Below, piece by piece: positions 6,199 to 13,712 of a stretch of DNA of 30,708 nt; positions within the stretch are counted from its first letter, which is position 1, and each line of letters opens with the position of its first letter. The DNA lies in contig CAKSZM010000012.1 in NCBI GenBank assembly GCA_934525735.1, positions 1 to 30,708 on the forward strand, read 5' to 3'. Below the pieces are notes generated by a model, which worked only from the letters and a program-made list of their open reading frames with translations, was not told the DNA's origin and made no database searches. The translations under genes and the position numbers were made by a program. Source of the DNA: an uncultured Faecalibacterium sp. Its GTDB lineage: Bacteria; Bacillota; Clostridia; Oscillospirales; Ruminococcaceae.

Positions 6199-7314
6199 TC
6201 AGTGCTTTGCGGTGTAGTGCACAGCCGGGGTGCGGCGGCGCGCCGGAAACAGCCGGATGATCAGGCTCCGCCGTGCCTGCAGCAGCAGGCAGACCAGCCA
6301 GATGGAACCCATGGAAACGGCATATTGCACCCACATGCCCAGCAGGGGGTGTCCGGCAAATTTTGCAACCATCAGATACCATGGGATGGCGGTAAGCTCG
6401 ATGGTATGTACGCAGAAGATATTCAGCGAACGCCGGCCCACCGCTTCAAGAAAGCGCACCACCGGCCCATGGCCCCTGCTCCAGCGCAGGAACAGCCGGA
6501 TGAATAAAAGGCCCGCTGCTCCGTCCAGAAGAATACTCACCGGCCCCAGCGACCACTCGGCCATGGAGATGCAGTCGGTGGTGCGGGTCAGCAGGGCGCT
6601 CACGGCAATGAGCACCGCGGCGGCGATCAGTCCGGCCTGCAGTTTCGGCGGAAGAGGCTTATCCAGCAGGCGGTGCTTTTTGGCGAGAAAGCCGATATAA
6701 AGATATGGAACCACCACAGCGCCCTGCACCAGACAGAATGGCAGCTCCCACACAAGACTGGTGCCCCAGCCCAGCAGGGCGCATCCGGCCACGGCCCACG
6801 GGACATAGTTTTCCGGGAAGATGTTCAGGACCGCATCCAGAAGGATCCAGCCCACCATGAGTGCCAGCAGATACCACATCGGCCCGCAGGAAAAGAACCC
6901 CTGCCCGAAATAGGTGGCCGTGTGGGGCAGCCCCAGCAGAAAACCGCCCGTGACCTTGATGGACTCGCCGATGGTCCCGGGCAGATAGCCGAAGGTTTTA
7001 TAATGAATGAGAAAATGCAGCGCACAGGTGAACAGCGCTGTATAAAGGTAAGGTTTCAGCAGTGTTTTGAGCTGTTGGTGGATGCATTTGCCGACAGAAC
7101 GCTTGCGGAAACCGTAGCCGCTGGCAATGAAAAACGCGGCCATCAGGCTCTCACGATAGATAAACGGGAAAAAAGCGGTCAGGGACAGACCGCTGACACT
7201 CTGCAGAGAATAAAGTTCTGCCGTGTGGGCAAACACGATGGTCAGCATTCCGGCGCCTTTCAGCATGTCGAACATGCCGATGGAGCTGACAGTGCGGGGT
7301 TTGGTTCCTTCCAT
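6199..7314 (-). CDS. Acyltransferase 3 family membrane protein
   Basis: 371 residues with about 10 hydrophobic helices, matching the acyltransferase 3 (OafA/Fucose-4-O-acetylase-like) family, which O-acylates surface sugars or glycolipids. Family features are the N-terminal MFDMLKGAGMLTIVFAHT (residues 14-31, with the catalytic-type His in helix 1), FFIASGYGFRKRS near 61-73 and SLNIFCVHT near 293-301. The ATG at 7314 has AAGGAAGG upstream. It is the first gene of a three-gene minus-strand operon reaching 3727 with a strong promoter at 7405-7433. The association with a glycosyltransferase supports modification of a cell-envelope polymer; donor and acceptor are unknown. Confidence 0.88.
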   Translation of the reverse strand: MEGTKPRTVSSIGMFDMLKGAGMLTIVFAHTAELYSLQSVSGLSLTAFFPFIYRESLMAAFFIASGYGFRKRSVGKCIHQQLKTLLKPYLYTALFTCALHFLIHYKTFGYLPGTIGESIKVTGGFLLGLPHTATYFGQGFFSCGPMWYLLALMVGWILLDAVLNIFPENYVPWAVAGCALLGWGTSLVWELPFCLVQGAVVVPYLYIGFLAKKHRLLDKPLPPKLQAGLIAAAVLIAVSALLTRTTDCISMAEWSLGPVSILLDGAAGLLFIRLFLRWSRGHGPVVRFLEAVGRRSLNIFCVHTIELTAIPWYLMVAKFAGHPLLGMWVQYAVSMGSIWLVCLLLQARRSLIIRLFPARRRTPAVHYTAKH

Positions 7315-7404
7315 GAACAGGGTCCTTCCTTGCGCCTCAACCCTCGCAGCCGGTCACGGCGCAATGTGGTAGAATTGATAAAAAAGAGGCGGGTTTTTAG
7401 AATT

Positions 7405-7433
7405 AGTATAATGCATTTTGTGCAGGCTGTCAA
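7405..7433 (-). promoter_or_regulatory. Promoter of the surface-glycan operon
   Basis: On the minus strand a consensus TTGACA (7433-7428) is followed after 17 bases by TATACT (7410-7405), about 90 bases upstream of the acyltransferase ATG. Confidence 0.7.
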
Positions 7434-7594
7434 TTTTGATTTGCCGCTGCACAGCTGTGCACGGCCGGTTTTTCTGATAAAAAGAATAGCATACCGGGAG
7501 GTTCTGTGCAACAAAAGGGAAAATTTGCTGCTGGGAACCTGAGATATATGCAAGCAAATATTGCTTAAAATGGAAATTAAATGTTGCAAAAGTA

Positions 7595-7623
7595 TTGCAT
7601 TGCCGGTTTGGATATTGTATACT
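7595..7623 (+). promoter_or_regulatory. Promoter of the acyl-ligase operon
   Basis: TTGCAT (7595-7600) and TATACT (7618-7623) are spaced by 17 bases, about 90 bases before the first ligase ATG. Confidence 0.6.
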
Positions 7624-7713
7624 GGGCACAGTTGGAAAAGTCTGGGAGCAGGCCCCGGAGAGCGGGGCCGTCTGCCCGCCGGACGGGAAATGAAATTTGT
7701 GGAGGCTGAAAAA

Positions 7714-9162
7714 ATGATCACGTCGCTGTATCAATCGCTTTGCAATATGGAAACCAACATCGCAGACCGCACGGCGCTGCGCTGGTACGATGAGGACAAC
7801 AAGAACGTTGCCGAGGTGCGCTATGCGCAGTACGCGCAGGATCTGCGCCGGTTCGTGGCCTTTCTGCGGGCAGAGTACGGCGATGTGCGGGGCAAGCGGG
7901 TGGCCATTCTGGCCCGCAACAGCTACCAGTATGTCATCTGCATGTACGGCACGGTGCTGGCCGGTGCCGTGGCCGTGCCGCTGAATCTGGGCAAGAACTG
8001 GGACGGCATCTCCTACGAGCTGGGACTGGCCGAGCCGGTGTGCATCCTGCACGACGGCGAGTTTGCCGAGCAGGAACCGGCTTTGACCGAAGCCTACGGC
8101 AGCATCCTGCAGCCCATGGATGCATGGGCTGCCTATGAACCGGCGCAGGATGTGACCGAGGCGGAAGACCTGTCCGCACTGGCCTTTATCATGTTCACCT
8201 CCGGCACCACCGGCCGCAGCAAGGGCGTTATGCTGTCCCAGAAGAACCTGTTCACCGCCATGCCTGCCTTCCTGACCCCCTTTGAGGATGTCCGCACCTA
8301 TACCGGCTGGAACACCGACGAGTTCAGCTCTCTGTCCTGCCTGCCCATGTTCCACATTTCGGCTATGACCAGCCTGGTGTCCTGGAGCATCACCGGCCAC
8401 TGCGTGAACCTGTGCAACAACCTGAAATACTTCTACCGGGACCTCGGTGCCATGCGCAGCGATGTGATGGCCGTTGTGCCGGTGCTGCTCAAGAGCATCT
8501 ACAGCGATGTGATGAAGGGCCGCCGGGAACGTCTGAACGGCCTGCGGGTGCTCACCTGCGGCGCGGCCATGTTCGACCCTGCCATGCTCCGGGACCTGAT
8601 GGACAAGGGCTTTTTCATCGCCCAGATGTACGGCCTTACCGAGACCTGCGGTGACGGTGCCTGGAACTCCTCCCAGGAGGAAAAGCATCTGACCAGCGTG
8701 GGTCACGTGGACGACAGCTGCCAGTACAAACTGGACGGCGGCGAGCTGTGCATGCGGGGCGACCCCATCATGATGGGCTATTATAAGGATCCGGAAGGCA
8801 CTGCCGAGGTGCTGGACGCCGAGGGCTGGTTCCACACCGGCGATATCGCCCGGGTGGAAGAGGACGGCTACATGTATCTGACCGGCCGCAAGAAGAACGT
8901 CATCATTCTGGACAGCGGCGAGAACGTCAGCCCGGAGGAGCTGGAAAAGCTGCTGGTGCCCTGCACCGACATTCAGGAGTGCATCGTGAAGGAAAAGGAT
9001 AAAAAGATCTGCGCCCTCATCTACTGCGACGCCGCAAAGCAGGACGCCGTGCGGGAGTTTGTGACCACGGTGAACCGCAGCCTGCCGCTGTACAAGCGCA
9101 TGGTGCCGCAGTTCAGCGAGACGCCCCTGCCCCGCAATGCCACCGGCAAGCTGATCCGCTGA
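7714..9162 (+). CDS. Acyl-AMP/acyl-CoA ligase 1 (ANL superfamily)
   Basis: 482 residues. It should adenylate a carboxylic acid with ATP and pass it to a thiol, here probably the carrier protein of the same operon. Core motifs are intact: P-loop FTSGTTGRSKG (161-171), YGLTETCGDG (306-315), GELCMRGD (343-350), the HTGD of the TGD motif (374-377), GRKKN hinge (391-395), SGENVSPEELE (401-411) and the C-terminal PLPRNATGKL with catalytic Lys479. The ATG at 7714 is chosen because GGAGG lies 8 bases upstream; longer in-frame starts have none. It ends 18 bases before a paralogue. Length is shorter than typical CoA ligases (about 520-560) and closer to free-standing adenylation enzymes. The acid substrate cannot be read from sequence. 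Confidence 0.88.
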   Translation: MITSLYQSLCNMETNIADRTALRWYDEDNKNVAEVRYAQYAQDLRRFVAFLRAEYGDVRGKRVAILARNSYQYVICMYGTVLAGAVAVPLNLGKNWDGISYELGLAEPVCILHDGEFAEQEPALTEAYGSILQPMDAWAAYEPAQDVTEAEDLSALAFIMFTSGTTGRSKGVMLSQKNLFTAMPAFLTPFEDVRTYTGWNTDEFSSLSCLPMFHISAMTSLVSWSITGHCVNLCNNLKYFYRDLGAMRSDVMAVVPVLLKSIYSDVMKGRRERLNGLRVLTCGAAMFDPAMLRDLMDKGFFIAQMYGLTETCGDGAWNSSQEEKHLTSVGHVDDSCQYKLDGGELCMRGDPIMMGYYKDPEGTAEVLDAEGWFHTGDIARVEEDGYMYLTGRKKNVIILDSGENVSPEELEKLLVPCTDIQECIVKEKDKKICALIYCDAAKQDAVREFVTTVNRSLPLYKRMVPQFSETPLPRNATGKLIR

Positions 9163-9180
9163 GCACAGGAGGAAAACATC

Positions 9181-10653
9181 ATGGGAAAGATCCGCGTTCT
9201 GGATAACGTCTACGACCTGATCACCATCAATATGGAGAACCGCTTTGCCGACAACGTGGCTTTCCGGTTCTACGACACCGCAAACGATGCCGTGACCACC
9301 ATTCTTTATAAAGATTATGTGCAGGACATCCGCCGGGCAGTGAATTATTTCCAGTCTACCATCCCGGAAGTCAGGGGCAAAAAGATCTGCCTGCTGACCA
9401 AGAACAGCTACGAATATGCGGTCAACTCCTTCGGCATCGTGGCCGCCGGGGCAGTGCTGGTGCTGCTGAATCAGCGCAAGAGCTGGGATGAACTGAGCTA
9501 CGAGCTGGAACTGGTGGAGCCGGATGCCATCCTGACCGACGGCGACGACTACGGCTTCAACGAGCAGCTGCAGGCAGCCTACGGCAGCATTCTGCGCCCG
9601 ATGGACGGATTCCGCAGCTTTGAGCCTGGGCAGCTGACCCGCTGCATCGACCATGAGGCGCTGATGATCCTGATGTTCACCTCCGGCACCACCGGCCGCA
9701 GCAAGGGCGTCATGCTCAGCGAGAAGAATTTCTTCTCGGTCATGCGGGCGCATACTCAGATCGGCGAACACATGATGGAGTATAAGCACGACCCGGACCT
9801 CGTCATGAGCCAATACACCGTGCTGCCCATGTTCCATCTGGGTGCGTTCATCTGCTTGTTCTCCTGGGCGCACGCGGGCTGGGCGTTGAACGTCAGCAGT
9901 GACATCCGCAACTTCTACAAAGAGGTAAAGCGGATGCCCAGTCAGGCCATGGCAGTGGTGCCGGTCATCATGAACTCGCTCCACCACGATGTGATGCGCG
10001 GCCGCAAGGACCGTCTGGGCCAGCTGTGGGTGCCCATCTGCTCGTCTGCCATGTTTGACCCGCAGGTGATGCTGGATATGGCGGAACACGGCATGTTCGT
10101 GGTGCAGACCTACGGCGGCACCGAGACCTGCGGCGACGGCATCATCAACTACGCACAGGATGCAAAGCACATCGGCGCTGTGGGTCAGGGCAACGATTAT
10201 CTGGACTACAAGATCGCCGAGGACGGCGAGCTGTGCATGCGCGGCGACAGCATCATGCTGGGCTACTACAAGGATCCGGAGGCCACCGCCGAGGTCATTG
10301 ACGCGGACGGCTGGTTCCACACCGGTGATCTGGCCCGCAAGGACGAGGACGGCTACTATTTCCTGGTCGGCCGCAAGAAGAACCTCATCATCCTGGACAG
10401 CGGCGAGAACATCAGCCCCGAAGAGCTGGAAGGCATCGTGGGCAAGTGCGAAGCCGTGAAGGAATGTATCGTAAAAGAGATGGGCAAAAAGATCGGCGTG
10501 GTGGTCTATTGTGACGAGGACAAACAGCAGCAGGTGCGGGACTTTATCACCGAGGCAAACCGCACCCTTCCGCTTTATAAGCGTATCAGCGCGGTGAAGT
10601 TCTGCGCAGGACCCCTGCCCCGCAACGGCGCGGGCAAGCTGATCCGCCAGTGA
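9181..10653 (+). CDS. Acyl-AMP/acyl-CoA ligase 2 (ANL superfamily)
   Basis: 490 residues and clearly a paralogue of the preceding ligase along the whole length, with near-identical motif blocks, so the pair arose by tandem duplication. Motifs: FTSGTTGRSKG (166-176), YGGTETCGDG (in place of YGLTETCGDG in the first copy), GELCMRGDSIM, GWFHTGDLARKDEDG, GRKKNLIILDSGENISPEELE and PLPRNGAGKL with catalytic Lys486. The ribosome site is CAGGAGGAAAACATC directly before the ATG. Both copies keep all catalytic residues, which argues that each activates its own acid. The pocket region (for example WAHAGWALNVSSDIRNF against WSITGHCVNLCNNLKYF) has diverged. The transcript continues to the carrier protein after 184 bases. 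Confidence 0.88.
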   Translation: MGKIRVLDNVYDLITINMENRFADNVAFRFYDTANDAVTTILYKDYVQDIRRAVNYFQSTIPEVRGKKICLLTKNSYEYAVNSFGIVAAGAVLVLLNQRKSWDELSYELELVEPDAILTDGDDYGFNEQLQAAYGSILRPMDGFRSFEPGQLTRCIDHEALMILMFTSGTTGRSKGVMLSEKNFFSVMRAHTQIGEHMMEYKHDPDLVMSQYTVLPMFHLGAFICLFSWAHAGWALNVSSDIRNFYKEVKRMPSQAMAVVPVIMNSLHHDVMRGRKDRLGQLWVPICSSAMFDPQVMLDMAEHGMFVVQTYGGTETCGDGIINYAQDAKHIGAVGQGNDYLDYKIAEDGELCMRGDSIMLGYYKDPEATAEVIDADGWFHTGDLARKDEDGYYFLVGRKKNLIILDSGENISPEELEGIVGKCEAVKECIVKEMGKKIGVVVYCDEDKQQQVRDFITEANRTLPLYKRISAVKFCAGPLPRNGAGKLIRQ

Positions 10654-10662
10654 TGGAAGGGT

Positions 10663-10696
10663 GGCGCCCGGATGCATAAAGGGCGGCGGCGGCGCC
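10663..10696 (+). promoter_or_regulatory. Hairpin in the ligase 2 to ACP gap
   Basis: TGGCGCC and GGCGCCA form a 7-bp perfect stem around a GC-rich loop 10 bases after the ligase 2 stop. There is no T-run, so it may slow decay or partly stop the transcript, not fully terminate it. Confidence 0.35.
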
Positions 10697-10747
10697 ATGC
10701 TAAAGGCAGACACTGCGGGAAAAAACGTGGGTTTGCGCCGCATCCCC

Positions 10748-10776
10748 TTGCGCACGGCGGCGAAGAAAGGTATTAT
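10748..10776 (+). promoter_or_regulatory. Possible internal promoter for ACP and acyltransferase
   Basis: TTGCGC (10748-10753), 17 bases, TATTAT (10771-10776), about 60 bases before the carrier-protein ATG. It would allow extra carrier and acyltransferase to be made. Confidence 0.45.
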
Positions 10777-10837
10777 AGTAGAAACGGTGCGGCCTGCGCT
10801 GCGCCGATCATCCGTCACGGAAAGGAAGAATATTTCT

Positions 10838-11080
10838 ATGGAACGAGCAGAAATCATTTCCCAGATCCTGGCGATCCTCGAGGACGTCGCAGAGGTGTCT
10901 CCCGAGGATGTGAACGAAGATAGTGTCCTGATGGACGACCTTGACCTGTCCTCGATGGAGATCCTGACCATCGTGGCAGATCTGGAAGAGACCTTTGGCC
11001 TGCGTATCCCTGAAAAGGAACTGCGCAAGTTTGTCACCATGGGCGATCTGGCCGATTATCTGGCGGAGCACGCGGGGTAA
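10838..11080 (+). CDS. Acyl carrier protein
   Basis: 80-residue, acidic carrier protein of the 4'-phosphopantetheine-binding family. The attachment site is in DLDLSSMEIL, with the second Ser (Ser39) as the probable modified residue, followed by the family-typical helix ADLEETFGLRIPEKEL. The start at 10838 follows GGAAGGAAG; a much longer in-frame reading upstream has no ribosome site or carrier-like sequence. It is a dedicated carrier, separate from fatty-acid synthesis genes, lying between two ligases and a condensation-like enzyme (4 bases before the next ATG). It probably receives acyl groups from one or both ligases. A phosphopantetheinyl transferase is not encoded nearby. Confidence 0.9.
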   Translation: MERAEIISQILAILEDVAEVSPEDVNEDSVLMDDLDLSSMEILTIVADLEETFGLRIPEKELRKFVTMGDLADYLAEHAG

Positions 11081-11084
11081 TCGG

Positions 11085-12296
11085 ATGGAACAGTCACAGC
11101 GCTCGGCGGAGTACGTCTTTCAGGGAACGATGTACTTCTTCCGCCGGGAGAAGATCCTGTGCCGGTATCAGTTTGCGCTGCAGGACGCGGTGGACCCCGC
11201 TCTTTTGCAGCGCGCACTGGACGCGGCACTTTCGGCCGCACCGTATTATCAGGTACAGCTGGCGCAGGAAAAGCGGAGCTTTTTTCTGGAACCGAACCCG
11301 AACCCCTGCCTTGTGTATCAGGGCAGTGCACAGCGCGATATCCCGGAGGAAACGAACGGGTATCTGTTCAGCGTGAGCTGCGAGGGGGATACCGTCTACT
11401 TTGACTGGTATCATTTCCTCATGGACGGGCGCGGCGTTTCGCCGCTGCTCACCCGCATTCTGGAGCGGTACTGCAACCTGCGCTACGGCACGGACTTTGC
11501 CAACACGCACATCGTGTGCAGCCCGCCGTATGATATCAAGGCCATGATGGAAAAATACCCGGCTCCCACGGCAGGGGAGAGCACCCTGCAGCGGGATGTG
11601 GTGCAGACCTGGGAAGGCCGGATGCGCCGCACCCGGGTGCGGCTGACCAAGCAGAGCCTTGTGGACTGCGCGGTGGAAAACAGCGTCAAGCCCTTCACGG
11701 TGCTGGCGGGTCTGCTGAGTCTTGCACTGCGGGGGTATCTGGGCAAGGATGAGATCCAGTATTCCTATTCCGCCGACACCCGAAAAGCGGCCGGTGTGCC
11801 GGATGCACTTTATAACTGCGTTTGCTCTTTTCAGGACAGCGTGAAGCTGACCGGCAGCACCCGGCTGGCCGACATCGTGCCGGCCATGGATGCCGCCGTG
11901 CGCCGCAACCTGCAGCCGGAGGCTCAGCTGCGCCAGATGGCGCAGCAGATGGCGTGGGTGTACAAGGTGGATCAGCAGAAAGCGCCCCTGCGCATCAAGC
12001 AGCGGGTGTTCCAGATGGGGGAATACATCAGCGGCGTTCCGGCGGATTTCTGGCTCAGCTATCTGGGCAATCCTCTGATCCCCGCCAGCTCGGAACTGCA
12101 GCAGTACATCCGGGACTTCAACGTCTGGGTGCCGCCGGACGGCGGTTCCATGGGCGTGGAAGCATCCAGCCTGAACGGGGTCATCACCCTGTGCATCGAG
12201 AACAAAGCCGAAATGCCGGGTCTTGCCGCTGCCATCCGCACGGCCTTTGAAAAAGAGGGCATCGCGGTGCTGGAAGCAGAAGATCTGGACGGCTGA
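11085..12296 (+). CDS. Condensation/PapA-like acyltransferase
   Basis: 403 residues resembling the CoA-dependent acyltransferase fold of NRPS condensation domains, PapA and alcohol acetyltransferases. The key motif HxxxDG is present as YHFLMDGRGVSP (His110, Asp114, Gly115) in the N-terminal half. The second half has YSADTRKAAGVPDALYNCVCSF, at the place where this superfamily has its conserved NxR/floor region, but the DFGWG motif is not seen; DFNVWVPP near 345-352 may stand in for it. No transmembrane helix. The ATG at 11085 lies 4 bases after the ACP stop with only a weak GGGG site, so translation is probably coupled. It likely transfers the carrier-bound acyl group to an amine or alcohol. 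A distinct small-molecule synthase role is inference. Confidence 0.78.
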   Translation: MEQSQRSAEYVFQGTMYFFRREKILCRYQFALQDAVDPALLQRALDAALSAAPYYQVQLAQEKRSFFLEPNPNPCLVYQGSAQRDIPEETNGYLFSVSCEGDTVYFDWYHFLMDGRGVSPLLTRILERYCNLRYGTDFANTHIVCSPPYDIKAMMEKYPAPTAGESTLQRDVVQTWEGRMRRTRVRLTKQSLVDCAVENSVKPFTVLAGLLSLALRGYLGKDEIQYSYSADTRKAAGVPDALYNCVCSFQDSVKLTGSTRLADIVPAMDAAVRRNLQPEAQLRQMAQQMAWVYKVDQQKAPLRIKQRVFQMGEYISGVPADFWLSYLGNPLIPASSELQQYIRDFNVWVPPDGGSMGVEASSLNGVITLCIENKAEMPGLAAAIRTAFEKEGIAVLEAEDLDG

Positions 12297-12312
12297 AACA
12301 GTACATGATACA

Positions 12313-12352
12313 AAAAGCAGCAGCGTACTCGGCAGGGTGCGCTGCTGCTTTT
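12313..12352. terminator. Bidirectional terminator of the ligase operon
   Basis: AAAAGCAGCAGCG and CGCTGCTGCTTTT form a perfect 13-bp stem around a 14-base loop, with A and T tracts on each side. It ends the plus-strand operon and the small minus-strand gene. Confidence 0.8.
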
Positions 12353-12356
12353 GCGG

Positions 12357-12536
12357 TTACAGGAGTTTTGCGTGCAGGACTTTTCCGGCGTCGCAGGCCG
12401 GGCGGAATTCGTCCGGCTCTTCGTAGGCGATGGGCGTATCCAGATCGCCCTCCTGCACCCGCTGCACGCCCGCGATGGCCACAGACACCACCAGCAGAAT
12501 GAAATTGGAGCGCCGGAGCCGTTCCTGAATGGTCAT
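12357..12536 (-). CDS. Small predicted membrane peptide (59 residues)
   Basis: A short gene read on the minus strand from ATG 12536 to TAA 12357. The protein starts MTIQERLRRSNFILLVVSVA and ends ACDAGKVLHAKLL. Residues about 11-24 (NFILLVVSVAIAGV) form one hydrophobic helix after a positively charged N-terminus, with an acidic C-terminal part (YEEPDEF) outside the helix. A strong GGGAGGGG ribosome site lies 6-7 bases before the ATG, and a TACAAT -10 box lies about 40 bases upstream. It ends directly at the shared terminator. I do not recognise the family; the ribosome site and its own terminator are the reasons to call it real. Confidence 0.6.
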   Translation of the reverse strand: MTIQERLRRSNFILLVVSVAIAGVQRVQEGDLDTPIAYEEPDEFRPACDAGKVLHAKLL

Positions 12537-12616
12537 AGAGATCCCCTCCCTGGTTTTTCTGATGCCATTGTACCACAGAACACGGCGGGAGAGTTAAACA
12601 AAGATTAAAGCTGCCG

Positions 12617-13579
12617 TCAGTCTGTTTTTGCCGGGCGGGTGGTCACCTCGCCGCAGCACAGCGCTTCCTCGCGGCCGTTCTCCCGACGGACGACCAGCCG
12701 CCCTTCATCATCGATGGCAAGGGCTTTTGCGGCATAGGTCTCCGCCCCGGCACAGACTGTGACCCAGTGGCCGGGCACGAAGCACCGGGCGCGGTATTCT
12801 TCCAGACAGTCGAACCCGGGGCACAGAGCCAGCAGCTCCCGGGCGATGGCGCCGGCCAGTGCCGCCCGGCTTACCGGGGCAGGTCCGCCGGGGTACAGGC
12901 TCCCGGCTTTCGCGGCCAGCTCTTCGGGCCAGTCGGCGGCGGTGGAGGTCAGATTCAGGCCGATGCCCACCACCAGCCATTCCAGACGACCGCTCTCAAG
13001 GTCGGTTCCGGCTTCGGTCAGGATGCCGCAGACCTTGCGGCCCTGATAGTACAGATCGTTGACCCACTTGATGGACAGCTCAATGCCGCACAGGGCTTTC
13101 ACCGCCCGGCACACCGCCACGGCAGCGCTGATGGTGACAGTCTGGGCGCTGGCGGCGGGAACTTCCGGCCGCAGCAGGACCGAGCAGTACACGCCTTTGC
13201 CCGCCGGGCTTTCGAACCGGCGGCCCAGCCGCCCGCGTCCGGCGCTCTGGTGCGCTGTCAGCACCAGTGTGCCGTGGGGCGCGCCGTCCAGCGCCAGAAG
13301 CTTTGCAGTGCGGTTGGAGCTTTCCAGCGTGTCGTACACATATACCGGAGCGGGATATTCCCCTGCGGCTTCGGCGCAGAAAGGGTCGCCGCCGGTCAGC
13401 CGGTAGCCCCGGCGGGGCGCCGCTTCCAGCGCGTAGCCCTGCGCCGTGAGGGCAGCGGCAGCCTTGTGGACGGCGGCACGGCTCACCCCCAGGGTTTCGG
13501 CCAGCTGCTGGCCGGAAATATATTCGCCCTCTGCGGCCGAAAGCGCCTGAAGCAGGGCCTGACGGGTGGAATTTGGCAT
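12617..13579 (-). CDS. birA: Bifunctional biotin protein ligase / biotin operon repressor
   Basis: 320 residues. It joins biotin to carboxylase carrier lysines through biotinyl-AMP and, by its N-terminal winged helix, represses biotin genes. The HTH spans about 5-60 (ISGQQLAETLGVSRAAVHKAA). The ligase core has GRGRLGRRF (114-122, biotinyl-AMP loop), SIKWVNDLYYQGRKVCGIL (169-187, ATP and biotin contact with Lys182) and VVGIGLNL. The small SH3-like C-terminal domain covers about 270-320. The start at 13579 has AAAGGAGG upstream. Length is the usual 320-330. It stands alone between a terminator-linked small gene and the divergent sigma-factor operon. Confidence 0.95.
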   Translation of the reverse strand: MPNSTRQALLQALSAAEGEYISGQQLAETLGVSRAAVHKAAAALTAQGYALEAAPRRGYRLTGGDPFCAEAAGEYPAPVYVYDTLESSNRTAKLLALDGAPHGTLVLTAHQSAGRGRLGRRFESPAGKGVYCSVLLRPEVPAASAQTVTISAAVAVCRAVKALCGIELSIKWVNDLYYQGRKVCGILTEAGTDLESGRLEWLVVGIGLNLTSTAADWPEELAAKAGSLYPGGPAPVSRAALAGAIARELLALCPGFDCLEEYRARCFVPGHWVTVCAGAETYAAKALAIDDEGRLVVRRENGREEALCCGEVTTRPAKTD

Positions 13580-13712
13580 GGCTGTCCGCCTCCTTTTGTG
13601 CTATACTCTCATTGTATCACAGTCCGGAAAAAATTTCTGCATTTCTGCAGGAAAAGCGGTTCCAAGACCGTATTGGTGTATAGAACGGACGGAAAGGAGG
13701 GTGTGCAGACCG

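Larger units (their letters stand above)
7315..7713. other. Divergent promoter region (399 bp)
   Basis: No gene is seen here. It holds the leftward promoter of the acyltransferase operon (7405-7433) and the rightward promoter of the acyl-ligase operon (7595-7623). Between them is AT-rich DNA without a clear long inverted repeat. The rightward transcript would have a leader of about 85 bases with a GC-rich CCGGAGAGCGGGGCCGTCTGCCCGCCGG segment able to fold weakly. Confidence 0.6.

Noticed and set aside
7354..11040. A 1228-residue minus-strand reading frame opposite the ligases and ACP
   Set aside because: It is antisense to three clear genes with intact motifs; such long frames are a by-product of GC-rich third positions. 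His/Gln/Ala-rich translation, no domain.
10838..11080. Reading the ACP and ligases as a D-alanylation (dlt) operon
   Set aside because: DltB and DltD membrane proteins are absent, there are two ligases, and a condensation-like enzyme follows.
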